64,000 bases of DNA from Longispora fulva (GTDB taxonomy: Bacteria; Actinomycetota; Actinomycetes; Mycobacteriales; Micromonosporaceae). Positions 43,598 through 51,932 of the stretch are shown one piece after another. The first letter of the stretch is position 1; each line of letters opens with the position of its first letter. The position numbers and the translations under genes were made by a program. The stretch is from positions 2,914,001 through 2,978,000 of the forward strand of contig NZ_JADOUF010000001.1 in NCBI RefSeq assembly GCF_015751905.1, written 5' to 3'. The notes below the pieces were generated by a model. It did not search any database and had not been told where the DNA came from. It worked only from the letters and a program-made list of their open reading frames with translations.

Positions 43598-45148
43598 TCA
43601 CGCGATCAGCTTCCTGTTCAGTCTCCCGCCGAGGCGGAACCACACCACCTGCCCGGTCGAGCCCCGGATGAAGTCGGCACGGCTGCCCCGAGGGGTGCCG
43701 TCGACGTCTAGGGTCAGGACGTAGTCGTCGCGGTAGAAGGCCAGGGCGTCCGTGTCACCCGGCCCGGGGTCGATGGGTTGGTCCTGCGGCGACAGCACCC
43801 GGTACCGCAACCGGCCCTTGTCGGCGGTGAGCCTGGTGTGGAAGTCCCGCAGCGTGCCGTCGCCCTCGATGACCTGGGCGACGTAGCGGCCCTCGTAGGG
43901 GGCCAACTGGCTGGCGCTCAGGGTCCGCGGCGTGGCCGGCAGGTTACTGATCCCGGCAAACCGCTTGAGCACCCAGTCGTCCACGCACAGGGCGGAGGTG
44001 AGTCTGGTGCCGCTCTCGGAGTTGGTCAGCACGGTGAAGGCGACATCGCGGTCGGGGACGACGAAGAAGCCCGAATGCTGGCCGGGTACGTCGCCGCCGT
44101 GTTGCACGACGGGCACGCGCTGATCGGTGGGCCGCAGCGCCCACGTCACCCCCATGCCGTTCAGTTCCACTGCCAGGGTGCCGCCGGGCCCTGACACGAC
44201 GCGCATCTCCCGCAACATGCCCGGGGACAGGATTCTGGTGCCGTTGGGCGCACTGCCGTCGCCGAGGTGGAAACGGGCGAACGTCAGCTGGTCGCGGGCG
44301 CTGGAGATCAGCCCGCCGTCGGGGTCACCCGAGCGCGGCAGGTACCACATGGACGGATCGAACGCCGCTTGGCCGTTGACCATCTTGTGGGGGGCGGCGA
44401 AGCGGTAGCCGACGAGTTCGTCGGTGAAGAACCGGGTCCGGTGCAGTTCCAGCGGGTCGAGCAGCAGGTTCTCAATCGCCTGCTCGTACGTCGAACCGGT
44501 GACCTTCTCCAGCACGCGGCCGGCGACGTCGATCGCGGAATTGTTGTAGGCGAAGAGTCCGCCCCGCGAGGACAGCTGCGGCAGCCGGGCCATGCCAGCC
44601 ACGAACCTGGTCAGCGCGTCCTCGCCGCGGCCGAAATCTTGAAAGTAGTCTCCCAGCCACCCCGAGGCGTGGTTGAGCAGCTCGCGCAGGGTCACCCCCG
44701 CTGACACCGTGGGATCGGCGACGGCGAAGTCCGGCAGATACGTGCGCACCGTGGCGTCGAGGTCGAGCTTGCCGGCATCCACCAGGCGCATCACCGCGGT
44801 ACCGGTGAAGGGCTTGGTGGTCGAGGCGATCCGGAACAGGGTGTCGCCGTCGACCGGTTCCGGATTGTCGACGTTGGTGACGCCGAACCCGCGCACGTGC
44901 TCGCGGCCCTTGTACCAGACCCCCACCGCCGCGCCGGGGATGGCGTGGGCCTGCATCTCCTTCTCGATCTTGTCGTCGAGTTCGCCGAACAGCCGGTCGA
45001 CGTCATCGCGAGGAGGGGTGGAGCGAAAGAGCGAACACCCTGCCGCCGCACCGGTCGCCGCAACCGCCACGCCGGCCGCGGCGCCGAGCACCGCCCGTCG
45101 CGGGAGCCCGGACGACGCCTGCGGATGCTCCTCGTGTCCGGATTCCAT
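43598..45148 (-). CDS. Beta-lactamase-fold serine hydrolase, Tat lipoprotein (paralogue)
   Basis: A 516-aa paralogue of the gene at 40559, closely similar along its full length: Tat signal (PRRAVLG), lipobox (AAGC), catalytic STTK, FAYNN and QHGG, and the same C-terminal domain beginning ISNLPATP-TLSASQLAPYEG. The start is the ATG after GGGGGAAGAG; an in-frame upstream extension has no ribosome site. Its stop codon abuts that of the alpha/beta hydrolase, TGA and TCA together forming TGATCA. Roughly 370 bp upstream up to the VOC gene hold no recognisable gene. Confidence 0.9.
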   Translation of the reverse strand: MESGHEEHPQASSGLPRRAVLGAAAGVAVAATGAAAGCSLFRSTPPRDDVDRLFGELDDKIEKEMQAHAIPGAAVGVWYKGREHVRGFGVTNVDNPEPVDGDTLFRIASTTKPFTGTAVMRLVDAGKLDLDATVRTYLPDFAVADPTVSAGVTLRELLNHASGWLGDYFQDFGRGEDALTRFVAGMARLPQLSSRGGLFAYNNSAIDVAGRVLEKVTGSTYEQAIENLLLDPLELHRTRFFTDELVGYRFAAPHKMVNGQAAFDPSMWYLPRSGDPDGGLISSARDQLTFARFHLGDGSAPNGTRILSPGMLREMRVVSGPGGTLAVELNGMGVTWALRPTDQRVPVVQHGGDVPGQHSGFFVVPDRDVAFTVLTNSESGTRLTSALCVDDWVLKRFAGISNLPATPRTLSASQLAPYEGRYVAQVIEGDGTLRDFHTRLTADKGRLRYRVLSPQDQPIDPGPGDTDALAFYRDDYVLTLDVDGTPRGSRADFIRGSTGQVVWFRLGGRLNRKLIA

Positions 45149-45515
45149 CTCTTCCCCCGCCGGCACTGCCGAGATGATGATTCCGTCAGTATTGTCTCCT
45201 ACCGGTGCGGGGTGGGCTGCGGTTTCGGGGCAGATGCGCAAAGCCGCCGACCGTCCACTGCGGCAGTGCCGATCCGCCCGCCCGGCCGTGCGCCCGGGTC
45301 CGGCTCGTCGACTGAGGATCTTGCGAATCGAACGTTGGTGCCGTTACTGTCAAGATCAAGAACGACCCGCTCGTTCTCACCCCGGTCGGATCATCAACGC
45401 AGGTCAAGGCGCGACAAACGCATCCCGTCAGACCGGTGAACACGTGCCGGTGTGACATCTCGGGCCCAGATCTCCGGTCGGCACGCAGGCCACCCCCATG
45501 TACAAGGAGCAAGGC

Positions 45516-45929
45516 ATGAAAGCGCACGTCAGCTCAATTCTTCTCGGCGTCCGGGACATGGACCGGGCCAAGCAGTTCTACACCGAGGGGCTCGGCTGGA
45601 AGGTCCAGAAGGACTACGGCATCTCGGTGTTCTTCGCATCCGACGGCGCCTCGCCGGTCGGCTTCTACAGCCGCGAGGGGCTGGCCGGCCAGGTGGGCAC
45701 GAGCCCCGAAGGCAGCGGCTTCAGCGGGCTGGTTCTGACCTACGTCGTGCGCACCGAGGCGCGGGTGGACGAGATCATGGCGGAGGCGCAGAAGGCCGGT
45801 GCCACGATCCTCACGCCCGCCGGCGCGCTGCCGTGGGGCGGATACGGCGGCACCTTCGCCGACCCGGACGGCTACATCTGGAGCCTCGGCTACAGCGACC
45901 AGGGAACCGACCAGCCCTACGCGGAGTAG
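45516..45929 (+). CDS. VOC-family (glyoxalase/bleomycin-resistance fold) protein
   Basis: A 137-aa protein with two beta-alpha-beta-beta-beta modules. The start (SILLGVRDMDRAKQFYTEGLGW) and end (GGYGGTFADPDGYIWSLGY) are classic VOC signatures. Members are metal-dependent lyases, dioxygenases or drug-binding proteins; the substrate is not predictable here. The second ATG, 6 nt behind AAGGAG, is preferred over the one at 45498. Confidence 0.88.
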   Translation: MKAHVSSILLGVRDMDRAKQFYTEGLGWKVQKDYGISVFFASDGASPVGFYSREGLAGQVGTSPEGSGFSGLVLTYVVRTEARVDEIMAEAQKAGATILTPAGALPWGGYGGTFADPDGYIWSLGYSDQGTDQPYAE

Positions 45930-45974
45930 TTCCACGCTGTGTCCGGGACGACGTGGCGCGTGCCGCGGTCGCCC

Positions 45975-46230
45975 CGGACACGGGCTATGGAGCCCATGTC
46001 TGCCACCAGGCCGGCTACCGCAGATCGCGCCAGAGCCGGACCTCGGTCAGCCCACGCCACGGCCGGGTCGCGCTTGCGGGGACGAGGCCGGACCGCCCGT
46101 AGAACCGTCGCGCTGGCGCGTGCGGCTCCACAGCCCAGACCACGCACCCTGTGGTACCCGGCCGACGACCCACCAGGGCCCGCAACGGAGAACGAGAGTG
46201 CGACGGCGAAGGCACTCCGATCGCGCGGGG
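45975..46230 (-). pseudogene. Internally deleted duplicate of a GNAT acetyltransferase gene
   Basis: The minus strand reads TGCVVWAVEPHAPARRFYGR, then SGLVPASATRPWRGLTEVR, almost identical to the C-terminus of the intact GNAT at 48059. Just beyond, the sequence jumps to one resembling the region upstream of that gene (48600-48690, including GAGAGTGCGAC and GGCGAAGGCAC). The acetyl-CoA-binding part is deleted, so this is a dead copy. Confidence 0.7.
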
Positions 46231-46243
46231 TCGGCGGGCCGGT

Positions 46244-47464
46244 CTACGCAGCCACCCGGTACCGCAGTCGGCGGACGGTCAGAGGGCCGTACCGGCCGAC
46301 AGCCGCCAACTCCACCACGTGTTCCCCCGATTCCGAGCGCGGCAGAGGCCACGCCTCACCGGGTGCCAGGTCGTGGTCGTTGACCCGGAAGCCGGTCACG
46401 AACGGATGGTCGGAGTGCGGGCACACCGCGGGCTCGCCGTCGATGACCGCCACGCTGACCGCCAGTTCCGACAGATCCGGGTACGCCTCCGGTCCGGCCC
46501 GCAACAGGCGCGGCGTGGCGATGAAGGCGCCCCCCAGGATCGGTACCACCTGCTCACCCCAGGCACCGCCGGTGATGCGGATGTCACCGAAGAAGCCCCA
46601 CCAGGTCTGCAGGTCATGCTCCTGGACCACCGCGCCGAGACAGACCGCGTGCGGCCGCGACCCGCCGGCCTGGAACCGTGCCTGCAACGCGAGGGTGCCG
46701 AGCGGGGTGCCGTCCTCATCGGTCCAGTACAAGCCGTTCTGTCCGTCCAACAGCACCCACGCGCCCAGGTCGTCGATCCACGCCTCGGAGACCAGATGTC
46801 CGCCGCCGAAGCCCGCGTGCGCGGTGCGCGTGAACACGTTGACCTGCCGGGCCGGGATGCCTGCGGCGTTCAACGTCTGGGTGAGCAGCAACGTGTACTC
46901 CCGACAAGCGAACCGCTCACCGCCTCGCACCCGGTCGAGGATCTCGAGCCCGTCGGTGCCGTCGACGTGCAGGTCGCTGTGCACCCACATCGTGCTCACC
47001 CACCGCAGCAGCTCCCGGGCGGTCTGCCACGAACTCGCCGCGACCGCCGGCATCCGGGCCGCGAGCTCCGGCTCCCGCCCATTTGGCAGGCGACACAGCT
47101 CCAGCGGCGCGGTGGGGGTGATCGTCGGCCAGTCCAGCAGCGTGACGGCCGGGGCCGGAAGGTTCGCCGCCATCACGGCCTTCAACAGCGCCCAGTCCGG
47201 ATCGGCACCGAACGCCGCCGTGAAGAACGGCTCCATCAACTCCGGCTGATGGAATCCGGCGGCGATCACCTCGTCCAGCACCGCCCGCCCCTCAGCCAAC
47301 CCCAGGAACCGCCCGGCCAGGGCCGACAACGGTCCCCAGTACCCCGGCCACAGCTCGGTGTCCTCCCGCAGCTGAGGCACCAGCTGCCACAGTTCGGCCC
47401 AGCGCTCGGCGCGACCCAGATCCTGCGCCCGCTGACGCAGCTCGTCCAGAGCACCCTCGACCAC
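46244..47464 (-). CDS. Transglutaminase-like cysteine protease-fold protein
   Basis: A 406-aa cytosolic protein (no signal peptide). The transglutaminase core lies at about 145-250 with the triad visible: Cys187 in ERFACREYT, His223 in GGHLVSEAW and Asp240 in LLDGQNG. An N-terminal helical region (1-140) and a C-terminal beta region (about 290-406) flank it. Bacterial members cleave or crosslink peptides; the substrate is unknown. The GTG start lies 7 nt behind GGGGAG. Confidence 0.85.
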   Translation of the reverse strand: MVEGALDELRQRAQDLGRAERWAELWQLVPQLREDTELWPGYWGPLSALAGRFLGLAEGRAVLDEVIAAGFHQPELMEPFFTAAFGADPDWALLKAVMAANLPAPAVTLLDWPTITPTAPLELCRLPNGREPELAARMPAVAASSWQTARELLRWVSTMWVHSDLHVDGTDGLEILDRVRGGERFACREYTLLLTQTLNAAGIPARQVNVFTRTAHAGFGGGHLVSEAWIDDLGAWVLLDGQNGLYWTDEDGTPLGTLALQARFQAGGSRPHAVCLGAVVQEHDLQTWWGFFGDIRITGGAWGEQVVPILGGAFIATPRLLRAGPEAYPDLSELAVSVAVIDGEPAVCPHSDHPFVTGFRVNDHDLAPGEAWPLPRSESGEHVVELAAVGRYGPLTVRRLRYRVAA

Positions 47465-47828
47465 GACCAGACTCCCCTCAATGGATAGACATCGCCCGGA
47501 GCCTAGCTCGACTGAGCCGTTCTCTCAGCCCGCTCTGTGACTGCTCCGAACGCCCCGGTGGCCACCATGATCATGGTGGCCACCGCCGAACGGACTCGTG
47601 GCGATGGCGATGGCCAGCACGGACACCAGCGCCAGGCCCAGGATGAGCGCTCCTCTATGGGCCTTGCGGTGGGCGGGATGGGCAGACGGGCCGCGCGGAG
47701 GGTTCCGAGCGCGAGCCCGAGCTGGAAGCGGTTGTCGACCTTGAGCTGGCTGCCTGTCCCGCGCGGGCGGCGACCGTCACGGTCGAGGTGCTGGGGCGAG
47801 TCAGGGCGTGGACGGCGCGGCTGGGGCG

Positions 47829-47987
47829 ACCGCGGTCTCCGCCGGTTGGTCACACCGGCTCGCGTTGATGCCCGACGGCACGGTCCGGGCCTGGGGCGCC
47901 AACTTCATCGGCCAGCTCACCCCGATCATCGTCCCTGGTCTGTCCGGGGTGACGTCTATCGCCACTGGCAGCAACCACGGCCTGGCC
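47829..47987 (+). pseudogene. RCC1-repeat protein fragment
   Basis: A single decayed RCC1 blade: AVSAGWSHRLALMPDGTVRA followed by WGANFIGQL and VPGLSGVTSIATGSNHGLA. The usual linker between GQL and VPGLSG has been shortened and no flanking repeats remain. Between 47465 and 48058 I see only this and a hydrophobic minus-strand stretch (LILGLALVSVLAIAIATSPF near 47600) without a start. Confidence 0.65.
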
Positions 47988-48058
47988 CGCCGTCGTCCCG
48001 GACATGGGCTACGGAGCCCATAGCATCCGGGCGACGAACATGTCTGTCACCAGGCCGG

Positions 48059-48559
48059 CTACCGCAGATCGCGCCAGTGCCGGACCTCAGTCAGCCCACG
48101 CCAGAACCGGGTCGCGCTTGCGGGGACGAAGCCGGACCGTTCGTAGAACCGTCGCGCTGGCGCGTACCGCTCCAGGGCCCAGACCACGCACCCCGTGTAG
48201 CCCTGCGCGCTGAGCCATGTCATGGAGTCGGCGAGCAGCAGGCTCCCGACACCGCGTCCCTGCGCCTCGGGCAGCACGTACAGCGCCAAGAGCTCACCGG
48301 TGCCCTCCGGCTCGGATTCCTCGGGCGGACCGCTCCACGCGAAGCCCTGGATCCCATCTGGCCCCTCGGCGACGGCGACCCGCTGTCCGTGGCGCGTCGC
48401 CGCAGCCGACCAGTTGTGTGCCGTCCGGCTCAGGTCCAGCCCCGCCACGACGTCCGGTATCCACTCCCCGTAGGTTGCCTGCCAGGTGGTTTTCTGAAGA
48501 GCCGCGATGGTCATGCCGTCTTCTGGATCGGCCACGCGTACCGCGATCTGGTTCATCAT
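48059..48559 (-). CDS. GNAT-family N-acetyltransferase
   Basis: A 166-aa acetyl-CoA-dependent N-acetyltransferase. Motif A is complete: LLALYVLPEAQGRGVGSLLL, with the pyrophosphate-binding QGRGVG. Motif B (CVVWALERYAPARRFYERSGF) follows. The ATG at 48559 directly follows GGAGGAGGC; an ATG at 48556 gives better spacing. A truncated duplicate lies 2 kb away. The 300 bp upstream contain sequence shared with that duplicate and no other gene. Confidence 0.85.
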   Translation of the reverse strand: MMNQIAVRVADPEDGMTIAALQKTTWQATYGEWIPDVVAGLDLSRTAHNWSAAATRHGQRVAVAEGPDGIQGFAWSGPPEESEPEGTGELLALYVLPEAQGRGVGSLLLADSMTWLSAQGYTGCVVWALERYAPARRFYERSGFVPASATRFWRGLTEVRHWRDLR

Positions 48560-48856
48560 GCCTCCTCCGCCATGGCATGCAGTCAAACACCAACCCGCGC
48601 TCCGGCACCCGGCCGGCGACCGACCCGGGCCCGTAGCGGAGCATGAGAGTGCGACCGGCGAAGGCACACAACGCGAGGTGGATCGCGGTGCGCGAGCGGA
48701 TGCCGGGTCCGGCCTGGACACGCGGAACCCCATGGACGACTGCCACCGCCCCGCCGAGGTCGACGCCAAGCGGCAGGCGGCCGCCCGGCTCTACCGGGCC
48801 ATCGGAGACCCGCAGGCGGCCACCATGCTCACCATGCCGCAAGGCTGAAGGGGGCG

Positions 48857-50212
48857 TCACGGGTCAACGTCGCGCGTGGTGAGTGCCCCGTCGGACATCT
48901 GGGCGACGCGGGCGCAGTGCCGGTCGACCAGCGCCCGGTCGTGGCTGATGACGACCAGGGCGAGGCCCGTGTCGGCACGGAGGTCGTTGAGGAGTGCCAT
49001 CACGGCCTCCGCGGTGGCGGGGTCGAGCGCGGAGGTGACCTCGTCGCAGACCAGGACGTCGGGCTGTGCGGCCAGCGCGCGGGCGATGGCCACCCGTTGG
49101 CGTTGCCCGCCGGACAGTTCCGACGGGTACCGCACGGCGAAGTCCGCCGGCAGGCCGACGAGGTCGAGCAGCACGGATACCGGGGGGCTGGCGGTCAGTC
49201 GGTGCAGGACCGCTGGCCGTCGCAGCGTCTGCGCGACGGTATGTGCGGGGTTGAGCGCGCCGAGGGGGTCTTGTGGCACGTACTGGACCTGACGCCGCTG
49301 AGCCCGACCGCGCCGGCGAGACACAGGCTGGCCGTGCCGGATGAGGCTGCCGCCGCTGGCCGGGTGCAGTCCCGTGAGAACCCGCCCGAGCGTGGACTTG
49401 CCGGCGCCCGACGGTCCGACGACGGCCAGGCAGTCACCGGAATGCACGTCGAGGTCGATGTCACGCAGGATCGTGCGCCCGCCGGCCATCGCGCCCAGCC
49501 CGCGAGCCGACAGGACGATCGGCCCGGCCGGCGCGGGTGGTCGGCCCCCGGTCGGGGGCGCGGAGGCGGCCCGACCGAGGTCGACCACGGTGTCGGCGAG
49601 TTGCGACACCAGGTCGGGGTCGTGGCAGGCGAGGATGACCGCGAAGCCGTGCCGGGCACGCAGGTCGCGAAGGAGTGCTGCGATCTCGTCGCGCAGCGCG
49701 ATGTCGAGTCCGGCGGTCGGCTCGTCCAGCAGCAGCAACAGCGGCGCGCGGGCCAACGCGCGGGCCAGCGCGACCCGCCGGGCCTGCCCGCCCGACAACG
49801 CGGCCGGCCGGCGGCGGAGCAGTTCGTCTTCGAGCCGGACGTCGGCGAGTGCCGCCCGCGGGTCGGTGCCCGGGGCGAGTTCGGTGAGCAGCGTGCGGAC
49901 CCTCATCCGGGGGTTGAGCCGGGAGGCGGGGTCCTGGCCGACGTACCCGACGGTGGTGGCGCGCAGGTGACGCAGGCGCGCGGCGGACAGGTCGAATACG
50001 TCGCGCCCGAGCACCTCGGCGGTGCCGGACCGTCGGGTGAGGCCTGGCGGCAGTGCGCCGAGCAGCGCACGCAGCAGGGTGGTCTTGCCGCACCCGGACC
50101 GTCCGGTGAGGGCGAGGATCTGGCCGGGTTCGACGGTGAGGCTCGCCGCGTCGACCACGACGGTGTCGCCGTGCACGATGGTCAGGTCCCGCACGGCGGC
50201 GACGGTACTCAT
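48857..50212 (-). CDS. Fused double ATPase of an Opp/Dpp-type ABC importer
   Basis: A 451-aa fusion of the two ATPase subunits (DppD- and DppF-like). Each half has a Walker A (GRSGCGKTT near 40; GPSGAGKST near 265), an LSGGQ signature (about 140 and 370) and a Walker B (LLLLLDEPTAG and VLVCDEVTSA). It powers import by the permeases encoded just upstream, with which it overlaps by ATGA. The C-terminal oligopeptide-transporter extension of each separate subunit is missing, giving a compact protein. Confidence 0.92.
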   Translation of the reverse strand: MSTVAAVRDLTIVHGDTVVVDAASLTVEPGQILALTGRSGCGKTTLLRALLGALPPGLTRRSGTAEVLGRDVFDLSAARLRHLRATTVGYVGQDPASRLNPRMRVRTLLTELAPGTDPRAALADVRLEDELLRRRPAALSGGQARRVALARALARAPLLLLLDEPTAGLDIALRDEIAALLRDLRARHGFAVILACHDPDLVSQLADTVVDLGRAASAPPTGGRPPAPAGPIVLSARGLGAMAGGRTILRDIDLDVHSGDCLAVVGPSGAGKSTLGRVLTGLHPASGGSLIRHGQPVSRRRGRAQRRQVQYVPQDPLGALNPAHTVAQTLRRPAVLHRLTASPPVSVLLDLVGLPADFAVRYPSELSGGQRQRVAIARALAAQPDVLVCDEVTSALDPATAEAVMALLNDLRADTGLALVVISHDRALVDRHCARVAQMSDGALTTRDVDP

Positions 50213-50994
50213 GTGGCCCTTCCCGGGCGGGGCGCGAGGGCGTCGGCGGCGAACTGCACGGCGACGGTGAGTGCGCCGATCGCCAGGCTCGGGGCGATGA
50301 CGGCCCAGGGGTTGAGGAGGATGCCGGCCCCGTTCTCCCGGATCATCAGGGCCCAGTTGGCCTCGGGGGGCTGGGGACCGATCTCGAGGAAGCCGGCGGT
50401 GGCGACGATGTAGACGGCGGCGACGAACCGCAAGCCGAACAGGTTCAGGCAGGTCGCGCGCAGGTTCGGCAGGAGTTCGCGCCAGATGAGGTGCCAGAGG
50501 TGTTCCCCGCCGGCGGCGGCGGCTTCGACGTACCCGGAGGCGGCGATCGGGGCGGCGGCGCCGGAGACCACCCGGACCGCGTACGGCACGCCGGTGACGA
50601 CGGCCGCGGCGATCAGCGCGTACCGGCCTCCGCCGGGCCAGCTCAGGGCGACCAGCAGGAGCGCGAGGACGGTGGGCAGGAGCATCGCGGTGTCGGCGGC
50701 GCGGTCGATGATCCGGCCGACGGTGGGACGCAGCGCGGCCAGAGCGCCGAGGAACGCGGCGACAACGGTGACGACGAGCGCGATCACGACCGACGTGAGC
50801 AGAAGTTCCTGGCCACCGGCGAGGAGCCGGCTCAGGACATCGCGGCCGAGCTGGTCTCCGCCAAGCGGGGCGGTGCCGGGCGCGTCGTAGGGCATGGTGA
50901 CCGGCGCGTCGATGGAGTGCGGGGCCAGGTACGGGCCCGTGAGGGCGAGGCCGACCAGGATGAGGGCCGGGGCGAACCGGGCCGCCCGCCTCAC
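50209..50994 (-). CDS. Opp/Dpp-type ABC importer permease (DppC-like)
   Basis: A 261-aa inner-membrane permease with five or six TM segments. The periplasmic-loop landmark LGGDQLGRDVLSRLLAGG near 45 and the EAA-like region (AAAGGEHLWHLIWRELLPN) are typical of DppC/OppC. GTG start in GTGA overlap with the DppB-like gene; its stop overlaps the ATPase start. Confidence 0.9.
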   Translation of the reverse strand: MRRAARFAPALILVGLALTGPYLAPHSIDAPVTMPYDAPGTAPLGGDQLGRDVLSRLLAGGQELLLTSVVIALVVTVVAAFLGALAALRPTVGRIIDRAADTAMLLPTVLALLLVALSWPGGGRYALIAAAVVTGVPYAVRVVSGAAAPIAASGYVEAAAAGGEHLWHLIWRELLPNLRATCLNLFGLRFVAAVYIVATAGFLEIGPQPPEANWALMIRENGAGILLNPWAVIAPSLAIGALTVAVQFAADALAPRPGRAT

Positions 50995-51932
50995 GCGCGA
51001 CGCCCAGTCGCCCAGGCGCGGACCAGGTCCGACAGCAGCAGCACCCCGGCGATGGCCGCCCCGGTGACGGCGGTGGCGCCGGCGATGACGGGGGTGTCGC
51101 GGTCGTGCACGGCTCCGGCGATCACCGTGCCGATGCCCGGATAGTTGAAGATCGTCTCGATGACGACGGTGCCGCCGAGGAGCATGCCGACGGACGTTGC
51201 GGCCCCGGCGGCGAAACTGGGCAGGGCACCGGGCAGGACATGGCGGGTGAGGACCCGCCACGGCGACAGTCCGTCGCAGATCGCGGCGTCGACGTGCGGG
51301 GCGGCGTACTCGTCGGCCAGCGCCGCGCGCAGGATCCGGGTGTTCCAGCCGACCTGCGCGACGGCGAGGGCGAGCACCGGGAGCACGAGCATCGTGGGCG
51401 AGGCGGGCCAACCGTCGTCGTCGGTGGTGGTCACGGCGGGGAGCAGGTCCGCCCACAGGGCGAGGACGAGCACCAGGACGCTGGCCACCACGAACTCGGG
51501 CAACGCGAGGGCGACCGTCGCCGTGGTGGAGATGGTCCGGTCGCGCAGCCCGCCGGGGCGCAGCGCGGCGGCGCAGCCCAGGGCGAGCGACGCGCACACC
51601 GTGAGCGCGAAGGCGAGCCCGCCCAGGAGCAGCGTGTTGGGCAGGTGCGCGCCGATGATGTCGGCGACCGGTTCGCCGCGCGCTGACCGGCCGAGGTCCC
51701 CGGTGGGCACCCCGGTCATCCAGTGCGCGAAGCGGACCGCGACCGGCCGGTCGAGGCCGAGTTCGGCCTGGCGCTGGGCGACGGCCTCGGCGGACGAGCC
51801 CCGGTCCACGGTGGAGCGGGCCGCGTCGCCGGGCAGGAACTCCACGGCCGCGAACACGACCGCGAGGAGGACGACGAGCAGGGCCGCCCGACGCGCGAGC
51901 AGCCCTGCCAGCAGCGTCAGTTGGCGAGCCAC
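50991..51932 (-). CDS. Opp/Dpp-type ABC importer permease (DppB-like)
   Basis: A 313-aa permease with an N-terminal TM, a long periplasmic loop (FLPGDAARST, then ELGLDRPVAVRFAHWMTGV-GDLGRS) and a C-terminal five-TM core with an EAA-like segment (AAICDGLSPWRVLTRHVLPG), as in DppB/OppB/NikB. The GTG start lies within the 3' end of the binding-protein gene (16-bp overlap), so translation is coupled. Confidence 0.9.
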   Translation of the reverse strand: MARQLTLLAGLLARRAALLVVLLAVVFAAVEFLPGDAARSTVDRGSSAEAVAQRQAELGLDRPVAVRFAHWMTGVPTGDLGRSARGEPVADIIGAHLPNTLLLGGLAFALTVCASLALGCAAALRPGGLRDRTISTTATVALALPEFVVASVLVLVLALWADLLPAVTTTDDDGWPASPTMLVLPVLALAVAQVGWNTRILRAALADEYAAPHVDAAICDGLSPWRVLTRHVLPGALPSFAAGAATSVGMLLGGTVVIETIFNYPGIGTVIAGAVHDRDTPVIAGATAVTGAAIAGVLLLSDLVRAWATGRRA

